Part shown: positions 1-6,800 of the stretch, one piece after another
How the letters are laid out: each line of letters opens with the position of its first letter
Position numbering within the stretch: position 1 is the stretch's first letter
Origin: an uncultured Campylobacter sp.
Lineage (GTDB): Bacteria; Campylobacterota; Campylobacteria; Campylobacterales; Campylobacteraceae
Assembly (NCBI RefSeq): GCF_938045625.1
Contig: NZ_CALIAV010000054.1
Location: forward strand, 1 to 14,801
DNA: 14,801 bases
Direction of reading: 5' to 3'
Translations under genes and position numbers: made by a program
The notes under the pieces: model-generated
What the model saw: only the letters and a program-made list of their open reading frames with translations
Database searches by the model: none
What the model was told of the DNA's origin: nothing

Positions 1-159
1 ATTTTAATCTTTTGCATTTGTAGGTTTTGGGTTTGCCTTTTGGCTAGCTTTCGGGCTTGCAGTGAGATATCCCCATCTATTTGAGATTTGATCGTCGGCT
101 CTATTTCTTTAAAGATTTTCGTCTATATTTATATCAATTGTCAGCAATTGCTTTTTCAT
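1..159 (-). pseudogene. 5' part of a frameshifted, unrecognised gene
   Basis: On the minus strand an ATG at 159-157, preceded by GGAAG, opens a 16-codon frame starting MKKQLLTIDINIDENL and ending at a TAA (111-109). Removing one A from the AAAA run just before the stop would continue the frame as DEIFKEIEPTIKSQIDGDIS, then a basic stretch (QARKLAKRQTQ) that runs off the window at base 1. The smooth join suggests one gene with a one-base insertion. The charged, helical composition matches no family I recognise. It could be a relic of an accessory or mobile region, but nothing here shows a function. Confidence 0.35.
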
Positions 160-354
160 AACTTCCACTCAAAATTTTTATCAAGTCATTGGTTATATAG
201 CTTTTGTTTTTAAATCACTCCAACGCATCCTAAGTTTACGCCGTCATATAACAGCTGCGCCTTTACTATTTAGCATTTTGATATTTGCTAAATACCATGA
301 CGGCATTAAAATAGATATTTTAATTACTCTTTTGATTTTTAGATGTCTGGTCTA

Positions 355-585
355 TTACCTATCGAGTTGTTCTGCCGTCGGCTTCTTATCGACAAACGGA
401 ATATTAAATACAACCTCCTTGGCAGTCGGATTACCTTTAACTAAAACACCTTTGTTCGACGTTCGCTCTATTGCTTCGTGTTGGTATGCTTGCGCTATCT
501 CCTTGAGCTCTTTGTTTTTCTCTCTAAGTTTTAAAATTTGATCTTGAGCCGCTTTAAGATCTCTGGCGATCCTAGCCGGACGCCA
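355..585 (-). pseudogene. Coiled-coil-like coding relic without a start codon
   Basis: The minus strand is open for 76 codons between two TAA stops and reads like real protein. A charged heptad-like segment (ARDLKAAQDQILKLREKNKE) is followed by LKEIAQAYQHEAIERTSNK and ends KKPTAEQLDR. There is no ATG, GTG or TTG in a position that would give a complete gene, and the codon upstream of the tryptophan at its start is a stop, so it looks like an internal or C-terminal fragment. The plus-strand frame over the same bases (278-541) is hydrophobic antisense and is rejected. The family is not recognised. It may belong with the relic at 1-159, 200 bases further along the same strand. Confidence 0.35.
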
Positions 586-687
586 TTAGCTCAAGTCTCC
601 CCCGTGACACCATAAATGCTTTATTTATCGGTATTTAAACCGCCTCTTTTGCAGTTTTCCTTTCTTTGATTTTTTTCTTAAACCATA

Positions 688-719
688 GTACACTTTTGAT
701 AAAAAGTGGTACAATTTTT
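688..719 (+). terminator. Candidate Rho-independent terminator
   Basis: GTACACTTTT (688-697) pairs with AAAAGTGGTAC (702-712) with one bulged C and a loop of about four bases. AATTTTT follows, giving a short U-tract in the plus direction. No intact plus-strand gene lies upstream, so this may be left from a lost gene. The surrounding stretch (586-988) is AT-rich and otherwise shows nothing I can identify. Confidence 0.4.
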
Positions 720-988
720 CAGAATTGTTTTATTTTACGCAATACTTTCTATAAATTTGATTTTACTTTACTGTTCGATGAAAATTTTAGATTGCAAGAC
801 GAGTGTATGTAGATTTATCTTGCTTTTACATAACGTTTGAAGGGAACTATAAATATTTCAAATATTAGAATTTAGCTGTTCTATTTCATAAAAACAGTTA
901 TCGCCATATAAAAACTAAAAATATAAGCATATAAAAAACTCTTAATTTACTTTCAAATTTAGTTTTAAATATATTTTAAGGAGTAGTA

Positions 989-1172
989 ATGGAAAATATT
1001 TCAGAAAAAGAAGGCAGTCTTTTGGTCCACGATAGAAATTCAAATGATATCATAGATGAAGGAAGCGAACTGTTTGGAAATTTTACTCCTTTAAATCCTA
1101 GTAATAGAAATTTAGCCGTAAATGGATAGTAGCTTGAAAATCTCCAAACCCGAACAATGATAATATTGAATA
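989..1172 (+). pseudogene. Relic of an RTX-type (hemolysin-like) calcium-binding protein
   Basis: A 46-codon frame (989-1129) begins with ATG 5 bases after AAGGAG (978-983). It contains the motif DRNSNDIIDEGSELFGN, close to the D-x-N-x-N-x-I-I-D-x-G-x-E-L-F-G segment found before or between calcium-binding repeats of large RTX/hemolysin-type secreted proteins. The frame then hits TAG. Beyond it, LENL in one frame (near 1132) and NPNNDNIE in another (1147-1170) resemble the next element of such proteins (A-L-x-N-L-D-x-N-N-D-N-I-I). This suggests at least one further frameshift. Full proteins of this kind run to hundreds or thousands of residues, so it is best read as a remnant. The intact ribosome binding site means a 46-residue peptide could still be made. 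Confidence 0.55.
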
Positions 1173-1268
1173 AAATCAACGTAATCAGCATTACGTGCTA
1201 AGTATAGAATAAGCTAAGAAGCAGTATAATTATTTCATTTTATATTTTTATACTGGATTGGTTTAATA

Positions 1269-1928
1269 ATGCCAAATAACCCCGATAAGACATTAGAAGA
1301 AGAGTATATTGAATTTAGAAAAAATAACTATTTCGGTAAATGCTTTATTTCTTCACTATATGTGCACGTAGCTTTGTTGCTTATTATTTTTATTTTGCCA
1401 AACCACATAATGAGCTTACTGCCTTTACTAAAATTTTTTACACACATCATGAAAAATATTTTTCCAAATATAGAATACTATTCTAATGCAAGCAATTTAC
1501 CTGAATTATGTGAATTTTATTTTAGCTACTTATGGCTGGTATGTCTTATGATATTAATATGGTGTATTATGCAATCGCCGCAATTAAATCATGAGGCTAA
1601 GCAGTTTTTTGGAACATATGAATATCTTAATAAAGGAATATTTCCTGAAAAATTTATTAAAATTGAAAGCAGTAAAAAAGAGCGTATGATAACTATCTTT
1701 TGTGTTATATTTATTGGATATGCTCTGTATATAAATTACAATGGCTACTTAATAAATAGCAGTATATTTTCAGAATGGGTGTCAGATAGACTCGGGATGC
1801 TTGCTATGGGCGTTTTTCAAAATTTAACTATTCATGTAGCAATAGTATATATTATGATTAACATATATACTATTATACATATTAAATGGCTACATAAAAA
1901 TACAAATATAAATTTTAGGCCCAATTAA
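1269..1928 (+). CDS. Unrecognised four-helix membrane protein
   Basis: This 219-residue frame is intact. It has an acidic cytoplasmic-type N-terminus (DKTLEEEYIEF) and about four hydrophobic segments near residues 26-45, 84-101, 140-157 and 183-204, with short basic loops (SSKKER near 134-139) and a basic C-terminus. No signal peptide, catalytic motif or known domain is visible. The ribosome binding site before the ATG is weak (GGATTGG), so the start is only moderately supported. Base composition is markedly AT-rich compared with the housekeeping genes to the right, which fits acquisition from elsewhere. Lying just after an RTX-type relic, it might be an accessory or self-protection protein of a lost secreted toxin, but the sequence does not show this. 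Confidence 0.6.
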   Translation: MPNNPDKTLEEEYIEFRKNNYFGKCFISSLYVHVALLLIIFILPNHIMSLLPLLKFFTHIMKNIFPNIEYYSNASNLPELCEFYFSYLWLVCLMILIWCIMQSPQLNHEAKQFFGTYEYLNKGIFPEKFIKIESSKKERMITIFCVIFIGYALYINYNGYLINSSIFSEWVSDRLGMLAMGVFQNLTIHVAIVYIMINIYTIIHIKWLHKNTNINFRPN

Positions 1929-2231
1929 ACTTAAACGGACTCTCTCTTATAAATTTCAACAGTTTATGATATAGCTTTCCTGTGTATTTTTAGCGTTATA
2001 TCTAAATTCTATTCGCTACGCTCATTACTTTTCAAGAATGCAGTTCTAAACGTAACTTACCGCTCCCTTGTGTGAGCCTAATTTAAAAATATATCCTTTC
2101 AGTCAATCTCAGCAAGCGCTCAAAATAATTCAGTATAAAATATTTATATTTGCCAAATTTCGCAAAAATAATACAGATAAAGAAATCATTAAATTTATCC
2201 TAAAAATAACCTCGTTATTAGTAAAATATAG
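1929..2231. other. Gene-free AT-rich stretch
   Basis: About 300 bases between the membrane protein and the Sel1-repeat gene. An open frame from 2068 runs into the Sel1 gene in frame, but nothing resembling a ribosome binding site precedes it. The good AAGGAG site lies just before the ATG at 2272, so the upstream extension is not taken as coding. No terminator or RNA gene was recognised. Confidence 0.4.
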
Positions 2232-2267
2232 TATAATCAATAATAAACAAATTCCACACAAGGAGAT
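2232..2267 (+). promoter_or_regulatory. Promoter -10 box and ribosome binding site of the Sel1-repeat gene
   Basis: A perfect TATAAT lies at 2232-2237 and AAGGAG at 2262-2267, a few bases before the ATG at 2272. That places transcription start near 2244 and gives a short leader. No clear -35 box is visible, which is usual for sigma-70 promoters in Campylobacter. The control region is intact although the gene is broken. Confidence 0.5.
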
Positions 2268-2271
2268 AGCT

Positions 2272-3659
2272 ATGAAGAAACTAGTTTTTATCCTTTCTGT
2301 TGCGTTGTTTACAATATCCGCTCATGCGGAAAGCAGTACTGTAATCGCAGAGTAACTAAGATCGGCCGGCAAAACCGTAGAGTCTCTCGCCTACGATAAA
2401 GAGGGTTGCCTGAAAGAGAAAAGTTGGTTGTCTTGCGAACGACTCGCGAAGCATTACGATACTACGAAGCCGGACATGCCTTGCGATTCGGAAACGGTCA
2501 CGGAGTACTACAAAAAGTGCTGCGATTATTCAAAAAACAAGGTCCAACTATGCTGCGACAAGGGCTATCCAAAAGAGCTTGAGGAGAAACGCGATGCGGC
2601 TTGCAAAGCAAAAGATGCTAAAAGTTGCGGCACGCTAGCCTCCATCGCACACAGACAAAAAAACTATGAAAAGTCGTTTAAGTATGCAAAAAAAGGCTGC
2701 GATGACGGAAAAGACAATACCTCCTGCGTACATCTTGCTTATATGTATTATTACGGTCAGGGCGTTGAGACGGATTATAAAAAATCGTTTAATCTATATG
2801 AAGGATTATGCGAAAGAGGCATATATAGTATGTGCCCCATCCTGAGCCACTTCTATACGGACGGCGTAGGCATGAAACAAGATATCAAAAAGGGTAAGGA
2901 AATTTTAGAAAAACTTTGCTACGATAAATATCCAGAAGGCTGCGCCAATCTAGCCGCACTCTATGAAAGCGATAAATACGGCATGAAAGACGATAAAAAA
3001 GCCACAGAACTTTATACCATGGCTTGCAAACACAATCCAAAAGGCCCGGCATGCGACAAGATAGGCGGCATGAGCAAGAGGCTTGAGTTTTTTTGTACCG
3101 AAAAAAAGCGCGGTTATAGTTGCGTTGAGCTGGCAGATACTTATTACAGAAACGATCTGGAAAAGAAGTTATATTTTTACAACAAAGCTTGCGAAATCGG
3201 ATTTGAACGCGCTTGCGGCCAGATTGCTAGTATCGCCGAGCAAAAAGAAGCTTCAGAAAAACAAAAATCTGCTTGCGACGAAAAAAAGGACGGCGAAGCT
3301 TGCTTCCAGATAGCAAGCTCCTACAACTACGATCCGAAAAATCAGCTGTATTTTTACGAAAAAGCTTGCGAATACGGATATGGACAAGGATGCTACGAGG
3401 CTGTAAAATATACTAACGATCCGGAAAAAAGTTGTATTTTTTTGACAAAGGTTGCGAATACGGGCTCGCGTATACGTGCCTCTATGCCTTAGACCTCGTA
3501 AGGGGAGATAATAACAAAGCGATGGAATATGGATACAAAGCATGCAAACTAGGTGATACTGCAACTTGCAAAAGAATTGAGGGAATCGCTAAGAAGGCTT
3601 GCGACGGAGGCGATCAAGACGGTTGCAAGTGGCTAGATACAATAAAAAATCGTAAATAA
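2272..3659 (+). pseudogene. Secreted cysteine-rich Sel1-repeat (Hcp-like) protein, broken by a stop and a frameshift
   Basis: The frame opens with a typical signal peptide (MKKLVFILSVALFTISAHA, cleavage probably after residue 19). It meets an in-frame TAA at codon 28 (2353-2355), then continues in the same frame to a TAG at 3490-3492. The mature part is a chain of Sel1-like helical repeats of about 36 residues. Cysteine pairs seven residues apart (such as ACKAKDAKSC and ACEIGFERAC) and repeated YFYxKACExG segments are typical of the disulfide-rich Hcp proteins of Helicobacter and Campylobacter. Near 3425-3430 an A6 run is one base short for the repeat: adding one A gives PEKKLYFFDKGCEYG and carries the protein on to KNRK and TAA at 3657-3659. 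With two separate lesions it is most likely a pseudogene. Intact relatives are periplasmic or secreted solenoid proteins. Confidence 0.85.
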
Positions 3660-3666
3660 ATTTAAA

Positions 3667-3700
3667 TTTGAGCCGAGTTTAAATTTGCTCTCGGCTCAAA
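3667..3700. terminator. Hairpin after the Sel1-repeat gene
   Basis: TTTGAGCCGAG (3667-3677) and CTCGGCTCAAA (3690-3700) form a perfect 11-bp stem with a 12-base loop, 8 bases after the final stop codon. No strong U-tract follows, so it is either a weak terminator or an RNA-stabilising 3' structure. Confidence 0.5.
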
Positions 3701-3850
3701 TAAACTAAAAGATTGCGAAATTTTTAGTTAAATATGCGACTTTAAATTTTCTACTAAAAACGGTTTTAGTTTAAGCAAGACGCATGAAAGAGAGCAATCT
3801 AATAAAAAAGAATCAGGAACCGATAAAATTTTCTATAAGGAGAGTGTTTT

Positions 3851-3931
3851 ATGGTTTGCAAACATTTTATTTTACCACTTAAAATTCTTTTCGTTTTTAC
3901 CGCTTTTTCCTTTAAGGAGGCGACCAGATGA
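3851..3931 (+). CDS. 26-codon hydrophobic leader ORF coupled to the nucleotidase gene
   Basis: An ATG at 3851 sits 8 bases after AAGGAG (3837-3842) and opens a 26-codon frame. Its product has a short basic start (MVCKH), a hydrophobic core (FILPLKILFVFTAFSF) and the end KEATR. Its TGA overlaps the ATG of the following metallophosphatase as ATGA (3928-3931), the usual arrangement for translational coupling. The peptide resembles a signal peptide or a single membrane helix. It may be a translated leader that governs the downstream gene, a small membrane protein, or the former export signal of the nucleotidase, now separated by a frameshift. The first two need no mutation; the third fits the damage in the neighbouring genes. 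Confidence 0.45.
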   Translation: MVCKHFILPLKILFVFTAFSFKEATR

Positions 3932-5400
3932 ATCCCGCACCGAATTTAAAAAAACTAACACTACTTCACTCCAATGATTTGCACGGAGACTTTTTGGCCG
4001 AGCAAGTGGACGACAAACTAGTAGGCGGCGTCTCTATGCTGTCCAGCTATATAAATCAAGTCCGCCAAACCGAGAAAAACGTCATCTACGCTATCGCAGG
4101 CGATATGTTTCGAGGCTCGATTATCGATTCGGAGTATAAAGGGATTTCTACGATCGAGATCATGAACGCCCTGGCGCCAGATATCGCTACGGTAGGTAAT
4201 CACGAGCTAGATTACGGTATACCGCATTTGCTTTTTATTGAAAAGTGTGCCCAGTTTCCCATCATAAACGCAAATTTGTTTATCAAAACCAATCACGCCC
4301 GTCTATTTCCGCCTTGCTACATCATGGAGCTTGACGGCATGAAAATCCTTTTTATCGGTATCATTACCGATGCAGTTTTAGCACAGACCAAGCAAGACTA
4401 CCTGATCGGCTCTTTTATCGGAATCGAAGAGGTGGCGCGAGAGGTCGGGCGAATCTGCAACACCTACAACCGAATCGATATCGATTTTACGGTTTTGCTA
4501 ACTCACATCGGTTTTGAGGCTGATAAAGAGCTAGCCGCTATGTTGCGACCGGAATGGGGCGTCGATCTGATTATCGGCGGGCATTCCCATACCTTGATGG
4601 AGCAGCCTTGCGTCGTCAATGATATTTTGATTGCGCAAGCTGGCGTCGGTACCGACCAGATCGGACGATTTGATATCGTGGTCAATACAGACACCAACAG
4701 CATCGAAAGCTATAAATGGCAGTGTATCCCCATAAACGACAAATACTGCCCGGTCGATGAGCAAATAGAGAATTTGATTTGAAAATATAAGAGCGTAACC
4801 GATCAAAAATATACTCGCGTCATCACCCGTTTTAGCTGTCCGCTAACGCACCCGCAGCGCAACACCGAAACGGCTTTGAGAAATTTGTTTGCCGATATTT
4901 TAAAAAACAGCCTAGGCATAGATATTATGTTGCTTGGCTCAGGCAGTATTCGGGGCGAAAAGCTAGGACCGATCGTGGATTACGGCGGTTTGGTCGAGAT
5001 TTTTCCTTATGATGACGGCGTTTATATGTTCAGAGCGGACGGGCGAACCTTTCGCCAAATTATGCGCTATCTACTGCGAGACGACGCCTTTTTGGGAACA
5101 ACGGAATTTTATCAGTTATCGCAGGGGCTAAAACTCGCCTATTCGCGCTCCAACCAAGAAATCATTAGCCTAACTTATCGTGGAATAGAAATAGCAGATG
5201 ACGATATTTTCACGATCGGTCTACAAAACTACCATTACTGTAATTTAGAAAGCTTTTTTGGCGTTAGCTTTGAACATGTAAAAACTTTCGGTACTCCCAA
5301 GATGATTGCTACTTCTTGCTTAGATATTTTAGAAGAGTACTTAAGCACGCACAAAGCTATTCGGCAAGACGTCGAGGGGCGATTAACGATTTTGGATTAA
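3928..5400 (+). pseudogene. 5'-nucleotidase-type metallophosphoesterase interrupted by an in-frame TGA
   Basis: The ATG follows a strong AAGGAGG (3914-3920). The first 284 codons form a metallophosphatase domain with all the usual metal-binding motifs: NDLHG (16-20), GD (59-60), GNHELD (90-95), TH (192-193) and GGHSHT (217-222). A TGA at 4780-4782 stops it. The same frame continues unbroken to TAA at 5398-5400 as a 5'-nucleotidase C-terminal domain (GSGSIRG, YGGLVEIFPYDD, then a substrate-side region around NYHYCNLESFFG). Together they equal one protein of about 490 residues, as in the UshA/YfkN-like family that hydrolyses nucleotides or cyclic nucleotides. The frame itself has no signal peptide. 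The N-terminal half could fold alone as a phosphoesterase but would lack its specificity domain. The C-terminal half has only a TTG near 4876 as a start, with no clear ribosome binding site. Confidence 0.8.
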
Positions 5401-5435
5401 AGCGTTTTTTGACCAGCTGGAGCTGCTTTTTAGGA

Positions 5436-5470
5436 CTCTCTTTTTGGTATAAAAAGAGAGCCTGCTTTTT
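5436..5470 (+). terminator. Rho-independent terminator after the nucleotidase gene
   Basis: CTCTCTTTTT (5436-5445) and AAAAAGAGAG (5451-5460) form a perfect 10-bp stem with a 5-base loop. CCTGCTTTTT follows, providing a U-tract. It lies 36 bases after the stop codon and would end plus-strand transcripts before the convergent DUF2393 genes. Confidence 0.65.
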
Positions 5471-5640
5471 GACAAAGGTTGAAGTATGGGTATTTTAAAA
5501 ATGTCGTAGTTTGCAGCTAGTTTACTCAAAATTTCATAAACACACTACCCAAAACGCATTCGCAAAGAAACAAGCCAAAAGCGTATTTTCTTAGAAAACT
5601 AGGCAAAATATTGACGAATTTTGATAAAAAGTAGAATATT

Positions 5641-5656
5641 CGGGCAAATTTACCCG
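5641..5656 (-). terminator. Small hairpin at the end of the minus-strand DUF2393 operon
   Basis: CGGG-N8-CCCG lies directly downstream of the last stop codon on the minus strand. The stem is only 4 bp and the following minus-strand sequence (AATATTCTACTTTTT) has a late T run, so this is a weak candidate. The rest of 5471-5640 shows nothing I can identify. Confidence 0.25.
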
Positions 5657-5660
5657 CGCC

Positions 5661-6194
5661 CTATCTGCACTCGAGCTTCGTTATCGTTTGGGTATTAGCA
5701 AAGTACGACGGGTACGGCATAGAGAGGCTAAAATTTCGTATTTGTTTTGGCGCGATATTTTTAGCGACGCTAGCGGTGATCTCCGCGACGTTTGAGCGCT
5801 CCTCGCCGCGCGAAAATAGCGATAGTCCGCTAGGCTTAAAGATAGAGCCCGCGATCGTGTCCTTGCTCACGGGGTTGTTGATGAGTTTGACGGTCAGATC
5901 GCAGTTTGCGATGCTAAACTCGCCCGTATTTCGCAGCGAGCCCTTAAATACGATGGTTTCGTTTCTTAGTACGCGGTGACCTGAAAACTCCGTCAGCACG
6001 GCCTTTTTGGTGTATTTATCCACGATCATCATAAAAAAATATCCAAGCGTCAGCGTCGCTATTACGTTTATCGCAATGTAAATTTTAAAAAAATTCGGAT
6101 TTTTTTCACCGCGCGCTATCAACGCAAAAAGCACCGATAGTAGCGCCAAAACCGCAAGCGCGATGAGGTGAAATACGTTAAAATACCCTTCCAT
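5661..6194 (-). CDS. DUF2393-like membrane protein (second of a pair)
   Basis: This 177-residue protein has two hydrophobic segments near residues 8-27 and 37-57. A soluble part of about 115 residues follows, rich in beta-strand-type sequence (VFKGSLRNTGEFSIANCDLT), probably outside the inner membrane. It resembles the DUF2393 family of Campylobacterota, whose function is unknown to me. The ATG (6194-6192) overlaps the upstream gene's TGA by one base as TGATG, a strong sign of translational coupling. A GTG nine bases earlier is possible but less likely. A lone cysteine precedes the final arginine (LECR), and the upstream neighbour ends similarly in SECF. Confidence 0.75.
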   Translation of the reverse strand: MEGYFNVFHLIALAVLALLSVLFALIARGEKNPNFFKIYIAINVIATLTLGYFFMMIVDKYTKKAVLTEFSGHRVLRNETIVFKGSLRNTGEFSIANCDLTVKLINNPVSKDTIAGSIFKPSGLSLFSRGEERSNVAEITASVAKNIAPKQIRNFSLSMPYPSYFANTQTITKLECR

Positions 6195-6721
6195 CAAAAG
6201 CACTCCGAACTTGTCGTTACGTTGTAGTCCTGTGCGCGAAAGTTATTTACCACGTGCGTGATCTCGCGCGTCGCGTTTATGTCTAGCACGTCTTTTAGCA
6301 CGATATTTTCCCTCAAAAACGGCTTTAGCTCATTTGCGTAACGGCGCAGCGTATTGCCCGAGTTTTTGTAAAAGCTAAGCCCGATTTCGCAGTAGTTAAA
6401 CGGCTTTTTTGAGAGATTTGTTAGGCGCAGATCCACAAGCAGCGTATTTGAGTACTCAAGCTGCTTGGTTGAGACTAGCTCGAGCGAGCGGGTTCGCAAA
6501 TTTTCATCTAAAAGCTTAGGCATAAAATACGCCCCGCACCCAAGCCCTGCGATAGTGACGATCATCAGCGCAAAGCCCGCAAAAAAGGACTTTGACGCGA
6601 CATAGACGCAAAGCGAAACGAGCGCTAAAAAGGTCAAAAACATCCAGATATAGGCGGCAAAATCCACCCAGCCAAGGTGCATCAGATAGAAATTTAAGCC
6701 CTGTTTTAGTTCGTTTATCAT
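6194..6721 (-). CDS. DUF2393-like membrane protein (first of a pair)
   Basis: This 175-residue protein has the same layout as the gene that follows it. There are two membrane helices near residues 21-41 and 46-66, then a soluble domain (TLLVDLRLTNLSKKPFNYC) that resembles the NTGEFSIANCDLTVKL region of its neighbour. Both contain a cysteine in the same place and another near the C-terminus. This points to tandem duplication within the DUF2393-like family. The start codon is preceded by AGAGG, and the gene begins about 80 bases after the hisIE stop on the same strand, so the three may be co-transcribed. No enzyme motif is visible. The two products may form a heteromeric inner-membrane complex, which is inference only. 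Confidence 0.75.
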   Translation of the reverse strand: MINELKQGLNFYLMHLGWVDFAAYIWMFLTFLALVSLCVYVASKSFFAGFALMIVTIAGLGCGAYFMPKLLDENLRTRSLELVSTKQLEYSNTLLVDLRLTNLSKKPFNYCEIGLSFYKNSGNTLRRYANELKPFLRENIVLKDVLDINATREITHVVNNFRAQDYNVTTSSECF

Positions 6722-6800
6722 CTTGCCTCTTTGCTTCGTTTGCCTTGCGGCGAGCCAAATTTAAACTCCTCCTGCATAAAGCGTGCCAAATTTGACCGCC

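Noticed and set aside
278..541. 87-codon plus-strand frame with hydrophobic product
   Set aside because: It is antisense to a charged coiled-coil-like frame on the minus strand, has no ribosome binding site, and its composition looks like antisense of coding DNA.
541..620. Possible tRNA or integration site suggested by GC-rich patches near 575-605
   Set aside because: No cloverleaf, anticodon arm or T-loop could be drawn from either strand.
976..1191. 71-codon minus-strand frame
   Set aside because: It lies opposite the RTX relic, whose plus-strand frame has a recognisable motif and a ribosome binding site.
2068..2271. N-terminal extension of the Sel1-repeat frame
   Set aside because: The signal peptide and a good AAGGAG site place the start at 2272; the upstream codons do not look like protein.
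4780..4782. Selenocysteine recoding of the TGA in the nucleotidase
   Set aside because: The codon sits in an interdomain linker, not at an active-site position where a cysteine is expected, and selenocysteine is not known in this family.
4503..4806. Overlapping minus-strand frames opposite the nucleotidase
   Set aside because: They are antisense to a domain with complete metallophosphatase motifs.
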